Source: Aquisalibacillus elongatus (GTDB lineage: Bacteria; Bacillota; Bacilli; Bacillales; Alkalibacillaceae). From it: DNA of 64,000 nucleotides. Every line of letters begins with the position of its first letter. The stretch's first letter is position 1. The notes below the pieces were generated by a model. It saw nothing but the letters and a program-made list of their open reading frames with translations, had not been told where the DNA came from and ran no database searches. Both the position numbers and the translations under genes were made by a program. Shown piece after piece: positions 16,959 through 24,491 of the stretch. Where the stretch lies: assembly GCF_003843875.1 (NCBI RefSeq), contig NZ_RKRF01000009.1:186001-250000 (forward strand). The letters run 5' to 3'.

Positions 16959-17854
16959 GATTGGACACCCCCGACTTCACCCTCATAGTGACGCATAAAC
17001 AAATCTTCTAATGTTGGTGGGGCACTTTCAATTTTTATTACACCAGATTGACTAATGTGCTTCATCACATCATCTAATCTTTCCGTATCAACCTGAAACT
17101 CGTAAGATAACCCGTTAACAACAGCATTATGAATACCTTCCAAATCATCTAAAGCTATCTTCTGCTTTGTCTCAACGTATAGAATAGTACGTGTTAAGTG
17201 ACGTAACTCTTTTAACGAACCAGACTCGATCATTTCTCCATCTCGAATAATGCCAACTGTGTCACATAATTTCTCTACCTCAGATAAAATATGACTCGAA
17301 AGTAAAACACTCTTTCCCTCTTCTTTTAATTCTGTAATCGTCTCCTGGAAAATTCGCTCCATTAATGGATCTAAGCCTGATGTTGGTTCATCTAAAATAT
17401 ATAAGTCTGCATCAGCTGCAAATGCTGACACTAACGCTACCTTCTGCCGGTTACCTTTTGAATAGGTACCGCATTTTTTAGTAGGATCTAACTGGAACCG
17501 TTCAATCAGTGCTTCTTTTCGTTTAAGGTCAACCTCAGCTCCGCGCATTTTCGTAAAATAATCGATGATTTCTCCGCCCGTTAAATTCGACCACAAATTC
17601 ACATCTCCGGGTACGTAAGCAATACGCTTATGAATATCGACCGCATCTTCCCAAACATCTTTTCCGAATATTTGCGCCTCACCTGATGTTGCTTTCAAAA
17701 TACCTAATAAAATTCTAATTGTCGTTGATTTACCAGCACCATTCGGTCCAATAAATCCATAAACTTCACCTTCGTTAACCTCAAGATCAACACCATTTAA
17801 TGCCTTCACTTTACCAAAATGCTTCGTTAGCCCTCTCGCCTTTAACACACTCAT
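16955..17854 (-). CDS. ABC exporter ATP-binding protein
   Basis: A 299-residue ATPase partner of the downstream permease. Walker A GPNGAGKSTT, signature YSKGNRQKVALV and Walker B LYILDEPTSGLDPLM are present, followed by the H-loop SSHILSEVEKLCD and a C-terminal domain of about 80 residues. AAAGGGGG favours the ATG at 17854 over the GTG immediately before it. It lies 14 bases after the TetR gene and should be transcribed with it. Confidence 0.88.
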   Translation of the reverse strand: MSVLKARGLTKHFGKVKALNGVDLEVNEGEVYGFIGPNGAGKSTTIRILLGILKATSGEAQIFGKDVWEDAVDIHKRIAYVPGDVNLWSNLTGGEIIDYFTKMRGAEVDLKRKEALIERFQLDPTKKCGTYSKGNRQKVALVSAFAADADLYILDEPTSGLDPLMERIFQETITELKEEGKSVLLSSHILSEVEKLCDTVGIIRDGEMIESGSLKELRHLTRTILYVETKQKIALDDLEGIHNAVVNGLSYEFQVDTERLDDVMKHISQSGVIKIESAPPTLEDLFMRHYEGEVGGVQS

Positions 17855-17868
17855 CACAACATCCCCCT

Positions 17869-18486
17869 TTAATGATAAAAACTAGTTTTTAAAACATTTA
17901 AATACTCCATAAATTCCTTTTGATAAACTTCAAACTCAAAATTCGAAAAATCAGTGCCTTTTAAACGCTCAATTAACTGCTGCTGATAACCATCCAAAGC
18001 CCACTGAATGAGTTGCAAAGCTTTTTCAACATCTATATCATCTCTAAACTTTGTGAGATCAATATTTTTATATAAACTCCCAAATCCTTCTGTCTTTAGC
18101 TGTTCAATACTATCTGATAGATCGTTGGGCAAATGATCATTTTCCATAACAAATACATAACTCATAAAATTAAAAAAATCTGCGTTCTCCATATAAACCT
18201 TCATTTCTATATCCACTGTTTGACGGTAACGTTCAAAAAAGTCTGTCTCGTCTAAGTTAATTTGCTTATTAACATGCTCCTCTATTACACCTAAACTTTG
18301 TGTAATTAAATACACATACAACTCATACTTATTTTTAAAGTAATAATAAAGCATACCTTTTCCAACACCAGCACGTTTCACAATGCTATTCGTCGATGCT
18401 CGATTATATCCGTTTTCAGCAAACTCTCTAAGTGCTGCTGTAACAATTTTTTGCTTGGATTCTTCTTTTATATTTTCGAAGATCAT
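17869..18486 (-). CDS. TetR-family transcriptional repressor
   Basis: A 205-residue regulator: N-terminal helix-turn-helix (IVTAALREFAENGYNRAS ... GVGKGMLYYYFKNKYELY, residues 14-58) and a helical ligand-binding domain. First gene of a TetR-ATPase-permease operon. Two matching inverted repeats flank and overlap its promoter, so autorepression relieved by an efflux substrate is the natural reading. Confidence 0.88.
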   Translation of the reverse strand: MIFENIKEESKQKIVTAALREFAENGYNRASTNSIVKRAGVGKGMLYYYFKNKYELYVYLITQSLGVIEEHVNKQINLDETDFFERYRQTVDIEMKVYMENADFFNFMSYVFVMENDHLPNDLSDSIEQLKTEGFGSLYKNIDLTKFRDDIDVEKALQLIQWALDGYQQQLIERLKGTDFSNFEFEVYQKEFMEYLNVLKTSFYH

Positions 18487-18501
18487 TTAAGATCACCTTT
18501 C

Positions 18502-18518
18502 TTGACTAGTTCGGTCAA
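18502..18518. promoter_or_regulatory. TetR operator 1
   Basis: TTGACTAGTTCGGTCAA, i.e. TTGAC-N7-GTCAA. It lies just downstream of the tetR -10, over the expected transcription start. Confidence 0.75.
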
Positions 18519-18522
18519 CTTT

Positions 18523-18551
18523 ATTTTATACTCATTGACTGAAATGGTCAA
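18523..18551 (-). promoter_or_regulatory. Promoter of the TetR-ABC operon
   Basis: Minus strand: -35 TTGACC (18551-18546), 17-base spacer, -10 TAAAAT (18528-18523). The -35 is part of operator 2. Confidence 0.65.
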
Positions 18552-18552
18552 T
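18534..18552. promoter_or_regulatory. TetR operator 2
   Basis: ATTGAC-N7-GTCAAT. It has the same half-sites and N7 spacing as operator 1, with centres 33 bases apart, about three helical turns. Confidence 0.75.
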
Positions 18553-18635
18553 AACTTTTTTCAAAAATTTTCTATATATCTATCAAAAGGTGTGCTATCA
18601 TATATGTGAATAATAAAAGGGGGAGTAGGAGTTTT

Positions 18636-19571
18636 ATGTTTAAAAAAGTCATCTTAAGCGTATTATTACTCGGGTCATTGTTTTTAGTAGCGTGTTCTGA
18701 ATCTAAAAGTGATAAGGAAGTCACGGTTGATACTTTTAATTCAATGATGGAAGCATCCAGCTATGATGCTACGACAACAATTGATTTCAATTTTGATTTT
18801 GAAACTCAGGATCCAATGGAAGAGCAAGTGTTACAAGCAATTAATGACGCAGAATTAAGCGTAGATCAACGTGTTGATCAAGAACAGCAAAAACAAGAAA
18901 TGGTGATCAATGTCAAAGCAGCTTTTAGCCCATTTACATTTGATCTACAAATTCCAGTGTTACAAGATATGAAAAATTATAAAATGTATCTAGAAACTAA
19001 TAGTCTAGCAGAAAATTTAGGCATGTTCCTAAACATCCCAGAAGAATACAAAGACAATGTAGTTGAGATTGACCTTTCTGAAGATATGGCTGAACTTGAA
19101 GCTAACGAACTAGACTATGAGGCTATTCAAGAAGAAGCTATGACAATATTTAAAGATCATCTAGATGAAAAAAGTGAAGAAGATTTTAGTAGTGATGAAA
19201 ATCAATACACGGTTACCTTCACCAGTGAAGAGTTTTCTGAGTTAACAGCTGACTTAGTATCAAGTTTAGATGAAACAATGAGTGATGAAGAAATTGACCA
19301 AGGTATTGAAGAAATTAATACAGGACTCGAAGAAATTAACTTAGAAACATTTGACGTTAATTTCACAGTTGAAGATGATCAGATTCAATCTATGAGCTTC
19401 TCAACTGATATCGAGGTAGAAGAAGCAGGTCAAACATTCAAGATGTCATTCAGTGCAGAGACAGTCTATAACAGCATCAACGAAGGGGTTGAATTCACGA
19501 TTGACCCTGAAAACAGTGAATCTATTACCATCGAAGAATTAGAAGAAATCATGTTAATGCAAGGTTACTAA
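18636..19571 (+). CDS. Acidic lipoprotein of unknown function
   Basis: A 311-residue exported protein: MFKKVILSVLLLGSLFLVAC ends in a lipobox (LVAC), after which the chain is strongly acidic (frequent Glu/Asp, few Lys). Alternating hydrophobic stretches (TTIDFNFDFETQD, SFSTDIEVEEAGQTFKMSFS) suggest an antiparallel beta-sheet domain like LolA/LppX-type or Bacillus DUF6612-type lipoproteins, a weak assignment. The frame extends upstream to a GTG at 18606, but the signal peptide and the purine-rich AAAGGGGGAG site favour the ATG at 18636. It is divergent from the TetR operon. Confidence 0.65.
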   Translation: MFKKVILSVLLLGSLFLVACSESKSDKEVTVDTFNSMMEASSYDATTTIDFNFDFETQDPMEEQVLQAINDAELSVDQRVDQEQQKQEMVINVKAAFSPFTFDLQIPVLQDMKNYKMYLETNSLAENLGMFLNIPEEYKDNVVEIDLSEDMAELEANELDYEAIQEEAMTIFKDHLDEKSEEDFSSDENQYTVTFTSEEFSELTADLVSSLDETMSDEEIDQGIEEINTGLEEINLETFDVNFTVEDDQIQSMSFSTDIEVEEAGQTFKMSFSAETVYNSINEGVEFTIDPENSESITIEELEEIMLMQGY

Positions 19572-19580
19572 GGCTTATTA

Positions 19581-19614
19581 AGATCCCTATCAAAATGATG
19601 GGGGTCTTTTTTTT
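19581..19614 (+). terminator. Terminator after the acidic lipoprotein gene
   Basis: Stem AGATCCCTATCA/TGATGGGGGTCT (imperfect) followed by a run of Ts. Confidence 0.8.
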
Positions 19615-19624
19615 GGATCAAATA

Positions 19625-19653
19625 TTGAAAAGCAAATCTAGTTCGATTATAAT
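19625..19653 (+). promoter_or_regulatory. Promoter of the ArsR-DUF2087 gene
   Basis: -35 TTGAAA (19625-19630), 17-base spacer, -10 TATAAT (19648-19653). The -10 overlaps the operator palindrome. Confidence 0.7.
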
Positions 19654-19674
19654 CTAATTAGATTATTATCTAAT
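19651..19674. promoter_or_regulatory. ArsR operator, copy 1
   Basis: Perfect palindrome AATCTAATTAGATT (19651-19664) followed by ATTATCTAAT. The same arrangement recurs at 20281-20305 before the next gene. Confidence 0.75.
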
Positions 19675-19689
19675 AAGGGGTTGGACATT

Positions 19690-20262
19690 ATGCAATTAGA
19701 TCGTTTAGTCAATTTTCATAAAACAGTAGGAGACAAAACACGTCTTCGAATTATTGGTTTACTTAAGGAAGGACCGTTACACGGGCAAGCGATTGCGGGC
19801 AAATTAGGACTAACACCCCCGACCATTTCACATCACATTACGAAGCTTAAAGAAATTGATGTGATCGTTCAGCGCCGTGATAAAAATACGATTTACTATC
19901 ATTTAAATGAACGTAAATTATCACTATTGGCATCCGCCATCACAAAATTAGGAGATGAAGAGATGAACACCGAATTCCAAGTTTCAGACGAAGAAAAACT
20001 TAAAGTATTATCGAATTTCTTTGATGACAATGGTCAGTTAAAATCGATCCCTGCCCAACTTAAGAAAAGACTCATTGTATTAGAACATATTATAAAAGGG
20101 CTTGAGCCAGGTAAATCATACCCAGAGCCCAAAATTAATGAACATATTAAAAAGTATCACGAAGACTTTGCAACAATTCGTAGGGAATTTATCATGCATC
20201 ACTTTATGACACGAGATAAAGGCTATTACGAACTGAACCCGCGAGAATTATGGCTGATTTAA
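19690..20262 (+). CDS. ArsR-type regulator with DUF2087 domain
   Basis: A 190-residue regulator: N-terminal winged helix (TRLRIIGLLKEGPLHGQAIAG, recognition helix LTPPTISHHITKLKEIDVI) and a C-terminal DUF2087 domain (RLIVLEHIIKGLEPGKSYPE ... INEHIKKYHEDFATIRREFI). No CxC metal site of classical ArsR proteins is present. The frame can be read from a TTG at 19681, but AAGGGG directly abuts that codon and is spaced for the ATG at 19690. It probably binds the two matching operators, one before itself and one before the following gene. Confidence 0.85.
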   Translation: MQLDRLVNFHKTVGDKTRLRIIGLLKEGPLHGQAIAGKLGLTPPTISHHITKLKEIDVIVQRRDKNTIYYHLNERKLSLLASAITKLGDEEMNTEFQVSDEEKLKVLSNFFDDNGQLKSIPAQLKKRLIVLEHIIKGLEPGKSYPEPKINEHIKKYHEDFATIRREFIMHHFMTRDKGYYELNPRELWLI

Positions 20263-20277
20263 TCAGCTGTTTTTTTT
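20253..20277 (+). terminator. Short terminator overlapping the ArsR stop codon
   Basis: GCTGATT/AATCAGC hairpin at 20253-20267, then eight Ts. The next gene therefore needs its own promoter. Confidence 0.7.
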
Positions 20278-20305
20278 ACAAATCTAATTAGACAATCATC
20301 TAATT
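20275..20305 (+). promoter_or_regulatory. Promoter with ArsR operator copy 2
   Basis: -35 TTTACA (20275-20280), 18-base spacer, -10 TCTAAT (20299-20304). The spacer holds AATCTAATTAGA, the same motif as the regulator's own operator, with a second ATCTAAT half-site at 20298-20304. Confidence 0.7.
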
Positions 20306-20324
20306 AATCTTTAGGGAGCATGTT

Positions 20325-20672
20325 ATGAATATTGAATTAACTAAATTTAAAGTAAAGCAAGGGAAATCTGAGCTTGTAGATGAGTGGTTAAATTTTTTGA
20401 ACAATTATATGGATGAGGTTTTACTAACGCTTGAAGATGAAAAAATGTATGTCGAAAACATTTTTCGAGAATTTGAACACGGACATGAATATTTGTATTG
20501 GTACTCCATCCAGGGAGAAGATGGCCAACCAGTTGAAGAATCAGATCACTGGATAGACCACAAACACTTGGAGTACTGGCAGAAGTGTATTGACACTAAT
20601 TATAGTCCTGTCGATTTGAAATTGGAAGTTACGATGATTCCTGACCGAATCAAAACCCATATGAACGATTAA
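20325..20672 (+). CDS. DUF6176-like protein, probable target of the ArsR regulator
   Basis: A 115-residue soluble protein rich in aromatic and acidic residues (EHGHEYLYWYSIQGEDG, DHWIDHKHLEYWQKCI). The pattern looks like the DUF6176 family, perhaps a ferredoxin-like alpha/beta barrel; this is from memory and moderate in certainty. TTAGGGAG precedes the ATG. The shared operator and the 52-base distance link it to the upstream regulator. No enzymatic motif is evident. Confidence 0.65.
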   Translation: MNIELTKFKVKQGKSELVDEWLNFLNNYMDEVLLTLEDEKMYVENIFREFEHGHEYLYWYSIQGEDGQPVEESDHWIDHKHLEYWQKCIDTNYSPVDLKLEVTMIPDRIKTHMND

Positions 20673-20679
20673 GGTTTGG

Positions 20680-20711
20680 AAGTCCCCTTGAAGAACTCAA
20701 GGGGACTTTTA
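20680..20711 (+). terminator. Terminator after the DUF6176-like gene
   Basis: Stem AAGTCCCCTTGA/TCAAGGGGACTT, loop AGAAC, then Ts. Confidence 0.85.
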
Positions 20712-20759
20712 AAAGGGTTTAACTTTCCTGTGGATTCACTTTCATTCATTAATTATTCT

Positions 20760-21566
20760 CTACCTTACAAATAATCCTTGTCCAACATATAGTGTATTTA
20801 AATTTTCATCTTGCGGGTTCAGCTCTCGTAATTCCCATAATTTCATACCATGTTTACGAGCAATTCCCCAAGCTGAATCACCTGGTTTAACTTCATATTG
20901 ATTTCCGCTAACTCTAATTTGTTGACCAACTTTTAACTGTCCTAAGTCTTGAATCTTAGGGTTCAAGATTTTGAGCTGTCTAAGGCTAACCCAGTTATTA
21001 ATTGCAATCTCCCAAGCCGTATCACCCTTTTTAACCGTATAATACTGCCACGAAGGTCGTTTCGGACTTGGGTCATAACTGTCCTCTTTAGGTGCTGGTT
21101 GTGCTTCATCTGTTTGCAATTTACTCGTTGAATAAACAAACATTTGCACCCAGTAACCTTGATAATAACCAACACCAATTCGGTTAAAATCCGGACTCAG
21201 AATGTTTCGCCTATGCCCTGAACTGTTCATCCAGTCCTGCACAACTGCGGAGGCTGATGGTTGACCCTTTGCAATGTTTTCTCCAGCAGTACGGTAACTA
21301 ATTCCGAACTGTTTCATCATATCAAAGGGGGATCCATAAGTAGGTGATGTGTGGGAAAAATAATTATTGTTGTACATGTCTTTTGCCTTTGCTTCTGCAA
21401 CTTTAGATAATTCTGCACTGTAAGTTAAAGGCTTTCTCCCACGCTCTTGCCTTTCAGCATTTGTTAACTCAGCGACCTTTTGCTCAGGAGATTGTGCCGA
21501 AACTTCTGATTGAAAAAACATTGGCACAACTAAAACTAAAATCATCAAACTAGATAATAAACGCAT
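20760..21566 (-). CDS. Secreted CAP/SCP-domain protein with two LysM repeats
   Basis: A 268-residue secreted protein: signal peptide (residues 1-24), CAP/SCP domain (about 28-148, ELTNAERQERGRKPLTYSAEL; ARMTSP-type motif here YFSHTSPTYGSPF; AGENIAKGQ; GHRRNIL), then LysM 1 (YYTVKKGDTAWEIA, about 175-219) and LysM 2 (YEVKPGDSAWGIARKHG, about 223-267) that should bind peptidoglycan. CAP proteins of the YkwD type usually have LysM, if any, before the CAP domain, so the order is somewhat unusual. Possible spore or cell-wall localisation (YkwD/SafA-like) is inference. Confidence 0.88.
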   Translation of the reverse strand: MRLLSSLMILVLVVPMFFQSEVSAQSPEQKVAELTNAERQERGRKPLTYSAELSKVAEAKAKDMYNNNYFSHTSPTYGSPFDMMKQFGISYRTAGENIAKGQPSASAVVQDWMNSSGHRRNILSPDFNRIGVGYYQGYWVQMFVYSTSKLQTDEAQPAPKEDSYDPSPKRPSWQYYTVKKGDTAWEIAINNWVSLRQLKILNPKIQDLGQLKVGQQIRVSGNQYEVKPGDSAWGIARKHGMKLWELRELNPQDENLNTLYVGQGLFVR

Positions 21567-21712
21567 ACCTTTCTCTCCTTTCTTTTTTATTGTTAATCAA
21601 GTTTTAAAACATAAGCTAGTAATTATAGGAAAAAAATTAATTATTAGGTACAATGTAAATATCTATAATGTTATTGAGCGTTAAAAGAATAAAAAATAGG
21701 AGGAGATTCATT

Positions 21713-22042
21713 ATGATGATTTTGACTACAGAACAAGCACCAGGTTATGAGGTTGAGGAGCTTTATGGGTACGTGAAAGGAAGTACCATACAAGCTAAAC
21801 ATGTCGGCCGTGATTTTACTGCTGCTTTTAAGGGATTAGTCGGCGGAGAAATTGGTAGCTATGCGGAAATGATGAATGAAGCAAGAGATTTAGCGATTAA
21901 CCGCATGGTCCAAGATGCTGAAGCAAAAGGTGCAAACGCTATTACTACCATGCGTTTACACACATCCAGTGTCATGGGTGGAGCAGCAGAAGTTGTAGCC
22001 TACGGAACAGCAGTTAAACTAAAGCAGATAAATTCGAATTAA
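21713..22042 (+). CDS. YbjQ/DUF74 family heavy-metal-binding-like protein
   Basis: A 109-residue cytoplasmic protein of the UPF0145 family: GYEVEELYGYVKGSTIQAKHVGRD and AKGANAITTMRLHTSSVMGGAAEVVAYGTAV. Members form ring-like pentamers and are annotated as heavy-metal binding on weak grounds. TAGGAGGAG seven bases upstream fixes ATG 21713; the frame continues 15 codons further upstream without a ribosome site. Confidence 0.87.
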   Translation: MMILTTEQAPGYEVEELYGYVKGSTIQAKHVGRDFTAAFKGLVGGEIGSYAEMMNEARDLAINRMVQDAEAKGANAITTMRLHTSSVMGGAAEVVAYGTAVKLKQINSN

Positions 22043-22047
22043 GTTGA

Positions 22048-22081
22048 AATGGCACATTGGATTTTTGCCCAATGTGCCATT
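22048..22081. terminator. Hairpin between convergent genes
   Basis: 13-bp stem AATGGCACATTGG/CCAATGTGCCATT with an 8-base loop. The T run is weak on both sides. Confidence 0.65.
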
Positions 22082-22084
22082 AAA

Positions 22085-23095
22085 TTATTGCATAGAACTT
22101 CTAATTTCTTTCATTTTTTGTACCACTAATGGATAAAATTGATTTTTTGCGTTAGAAGTTGAGTTGCCGCCAAAAAACCCTGTCCCAGGACAAGTTTTAA
22201 TGGCATGCCCTTTACTTTGATCTAACACCTTCTCCCCTGTATTCACATCCCACCAGTGATGATAAGTAATACTATCAATCGAAGGTACTAAACCAAACCT
22301 CAACATTAATAATGCCGTTACTGTAATAATCGTCTCCCTTTGCTCAGGCGTCATTTGATTATTTCCCTTATCAAAGTTTCCCACATTCTCAATAGCTAAT
22401 GCATTTGCTTCGATTTGATGCATGACTGATTCGTTTTGCAAACCAAATGAACCTTCAGGAGGCGTATTAAATGGTCTACCAACAGCTACTGTACCGTCAG
22501 GAAAAGTCGTCAATTGTTGACTAATATTGCTCCACCCCATTTCATTGACGTGATAATCTTCCATCCCCCGTAAAAGCGCAAAATGATTCGATCCATTAAA
22601 TTGTCTGTAAGAGGGTTGGTATGTGTGATGCTGTTGTATAGTTTTAATTTCTCTAGTGAATTTGTGGTTAAACAGCCAATCCCTAAATTCGTCTCTAGAC
22701 ATTAACACATACTGTCCATTCATAGTTAATTTTTGAGGTGGAATTCTGATTTTTTGTCCGACATAAATGGTATTTGAAGTAAGATCATTTACTGATTTTA
22801 TTGATTGAACGGTTGAATTAAAAGACTGTGAAAGCTCCCACAAGGTATCACCCTTAACCACTTCATACATGATGGGCACTCTTAATTTCTGACCGACTAA
22901 TAATAAATTAGACTGTAAACCGTTAATTCGTTTAAGGTTTTGGACGGTCGTTTGATAGGTATTTGAAACTTCCCATAGGCTATCACCTGATTTTACTTCA
23001 TATATATTTCTCGGATTATTTATAGCCTGAGCAGGAGCAATGTTTACAAAAAGAAACAATATCAAGCTAAATATAATGACAGATTGTTTTTTCAT
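22085..23095 (-). CDS. N-acetylmuramoyl-L-alanine amidase with two N-terminal LysM repeats
   Basis: A 336-residue secreted hydrolase: signal peptide (1-24), LysM 1 (YEVKSGDSLWEVSNTYQ, about 31-75), LysM 2 (YEVVKGDTLWELSQSFN, about 77-120), then an amidase_2/PGRP-like domain from about 150. Candidate zinc ligands are the His of TIQQHHTYQPS, the His of ITYHHWWD and the Cys of KTCPGTGFFGG. It should cut the lactyl-amide bond of peptidoglycan. It is divergent from a second amidase with the reverse domain order; the 156 bases between them hold both promoters. Confidence 0.88.
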   Translation of the reverse strand: MKKQSVIIFSLILFLFVNIAPAQAINNPRNIYEVKSGDSLWEVSNTYQTTVQNLKRINGLQSNLLLVGQKLRVPIMYEVVKGDTLWELSQSFNSTVQSIKSVNDLTSNTIYVGQKIRIPPQKLTMNGQYVLMSRDEFRDWLFNHKFTREIKTIQQHHTYQPSYRQFNGSNHFALLRGMEDYHVNEMGWSNISQQLTTFPDGTVAVGRPFNTPPEGSFGLQNESVMHQIEANALAIENVGNFDKGNNQMTPEQRETIITVTALLMLRFGLVPSIDSITYHHWWDVNTGEKVLDQSKGHAIKTCPGTGFFGGNSTSNAKNQFYPLVVQKMKEIRSSMQ

Positions 23096-23251
23096 TATTA
23101 AAGTCCTTTCTTCTTTTTTAAAAAGGTTTCTTTTATGATTAGAAAACAGTTTAGACTTTATTCAAATTAGTTATTAATAGAGCTATGAATAATTCATAAT
23201 ATTAACGATGACAATACTTCTAAATAATAAAAAGCAATAGGAGTTAACATA

Positions 23252-24328
23252 ATGAACCTAAAACCTATGTTTCTAATGCTTCTTAGTTTAATTGTAATGA
23301 TTAGTTGGACGACTTACGCATATACGATTCAAGCAAGTGTACAAACAAGGGATTTGCATTTGCCGTTATCTTCAGATTACTCAAAAGAACGAAAAGACCA
23401 AGCCACTCATGCTATGATTCATTTTATTTCAAATGCAGGCAATAACCCTCAAGACCCATACAATATAAACTCTATTTATAACATTTTCCTTGATTACGGT
23501 TTTTCCACTCATTACATGATCGGAAGAAGTGGCGAAGTATATCAATTAGTCGACGAAGACCGAGTTGCTTTTCATGCAGGTGAAGGGGAACTATCAAGGT
23601 TTTCGGGGTACAAAAACAACTTGAATGAACACTCTATCGGAATCGAATTACTCGCCATTGGAACTGAAAACGAAATGCAGTCGATGTTATCCAATCAAGC
23701 ATACAATTTGATTACTCCATCTAATATTGGATTTACAGATGCTCAATATCGTTCTCTTAACAGCCTTCTAGACGTTGTTTTAAATCGGCACCCAGCCATT
23801 AAGAGAAATAGAAATCACATTATAGGACATGAAGAATATGCGCCACGTAGAAAAACTGATCCCGGTAAATTATTTTCTTGGGCAAGAGTTGATTTCACTC
23901 AAAAACATAATGCCAGAAGAGGAGAATCGCTATGGGCAATCGCCCAGAAGTATGGGGTATCTGTTAATAGCCTTGTGACATTAAATCATATCGATCCAAA
24001 TAAATACCTACAAATTGGGCAAAAGCTAACGATCCCTGCTATGTATCAAGTACTTCCAGGTGATTCACTGTGGAGAATTGCAAGCAAATATGGCGTAAGC
24101 CTTAAAACTCTAATTAACTTAAACAACCTAAATCCAAACGCTTATCTTCAGGTTGGTCAGAATTTAATAATACCTTCCACAACAATATCTTATAATGTAA
24201 AGTCTGGAGATACACTATGGGAAATTTCTCAAAAGTACCAAGTCAGTATTGATACAATCATTAAAGTGAACAACTTGGATTCGAGTGCTTATCTTCAAAT
24301 TGGTCAAAAGCTTTTTATTCCTCATTAA
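23252..24328 (+). CDS. N-acetylmuramoyl-L-alanine amidase with three C-terminal LysM repeats
   Basis: A 358-residue secreted hydrolase: hydrophobic N-terminus (about 8-28), amidase_2 domain (about 35-215: AMIHFISNAG, FSTHYMIGRSGEVYQLV, HAGEGE, SIGIELLA, IIGHEEYAPRRKTDPGKLF with zinc-ligand His residues and D of KTDPG), then three LysM repeats (about 217-261, 264-308 and 313-357). The repeats are almost identical in spacing and end LQIGQKL..IP. An AATAGGAG site precedes the ATG. Domain order is opposite to the divergent neighbour, so the two are not simple duplicates. Confidence 0.9.
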   Translation: MNLKPMFLMLLSLIVMISWTTYAYTIQASVQTRDLHLPLSSDYSKERKDQATHAMIHFISNAGNNPQDPYNINSIYNIFLDYGFSTHYMIGRSGEVYQLVDEDRVAFHAGEGELSRFSGYKNNLNEHSIGIELLAIGTENEMQSMLSNQAYNLITPSNIGFTDAQYRSLNSLLDVVLNRHPAIKRNRNHIIGHEEYAPRRKTDPGKLFSWARVDFTQKHNARRGESLWAIAQKYGVSVNSLVTLNHIDPNKYLQIGQKLTIPAMYQVLPGDSLWRIASKYGVSLKTLINLNNLNPNAYLQVGQNLIIPSTTISYNVKSGDTLWEISQKYQVSIDTIIKVNNLDSSAYLQIGQKLFIPH

Positions 24329-24491
24329 GATATAAGGTTATTCATTTTATATCTCTTGACTAATTAAGGGAGCTTTGAGAGAGCTCCCTTTCGTTTTTAA
24401 TCAGGCTACTCTCTTTCACCATTTAATCTAAATTTTCTTTCAATACATAATCTAATTATCCACTGAGAAACTATGCAAATAGAGGTTCATT

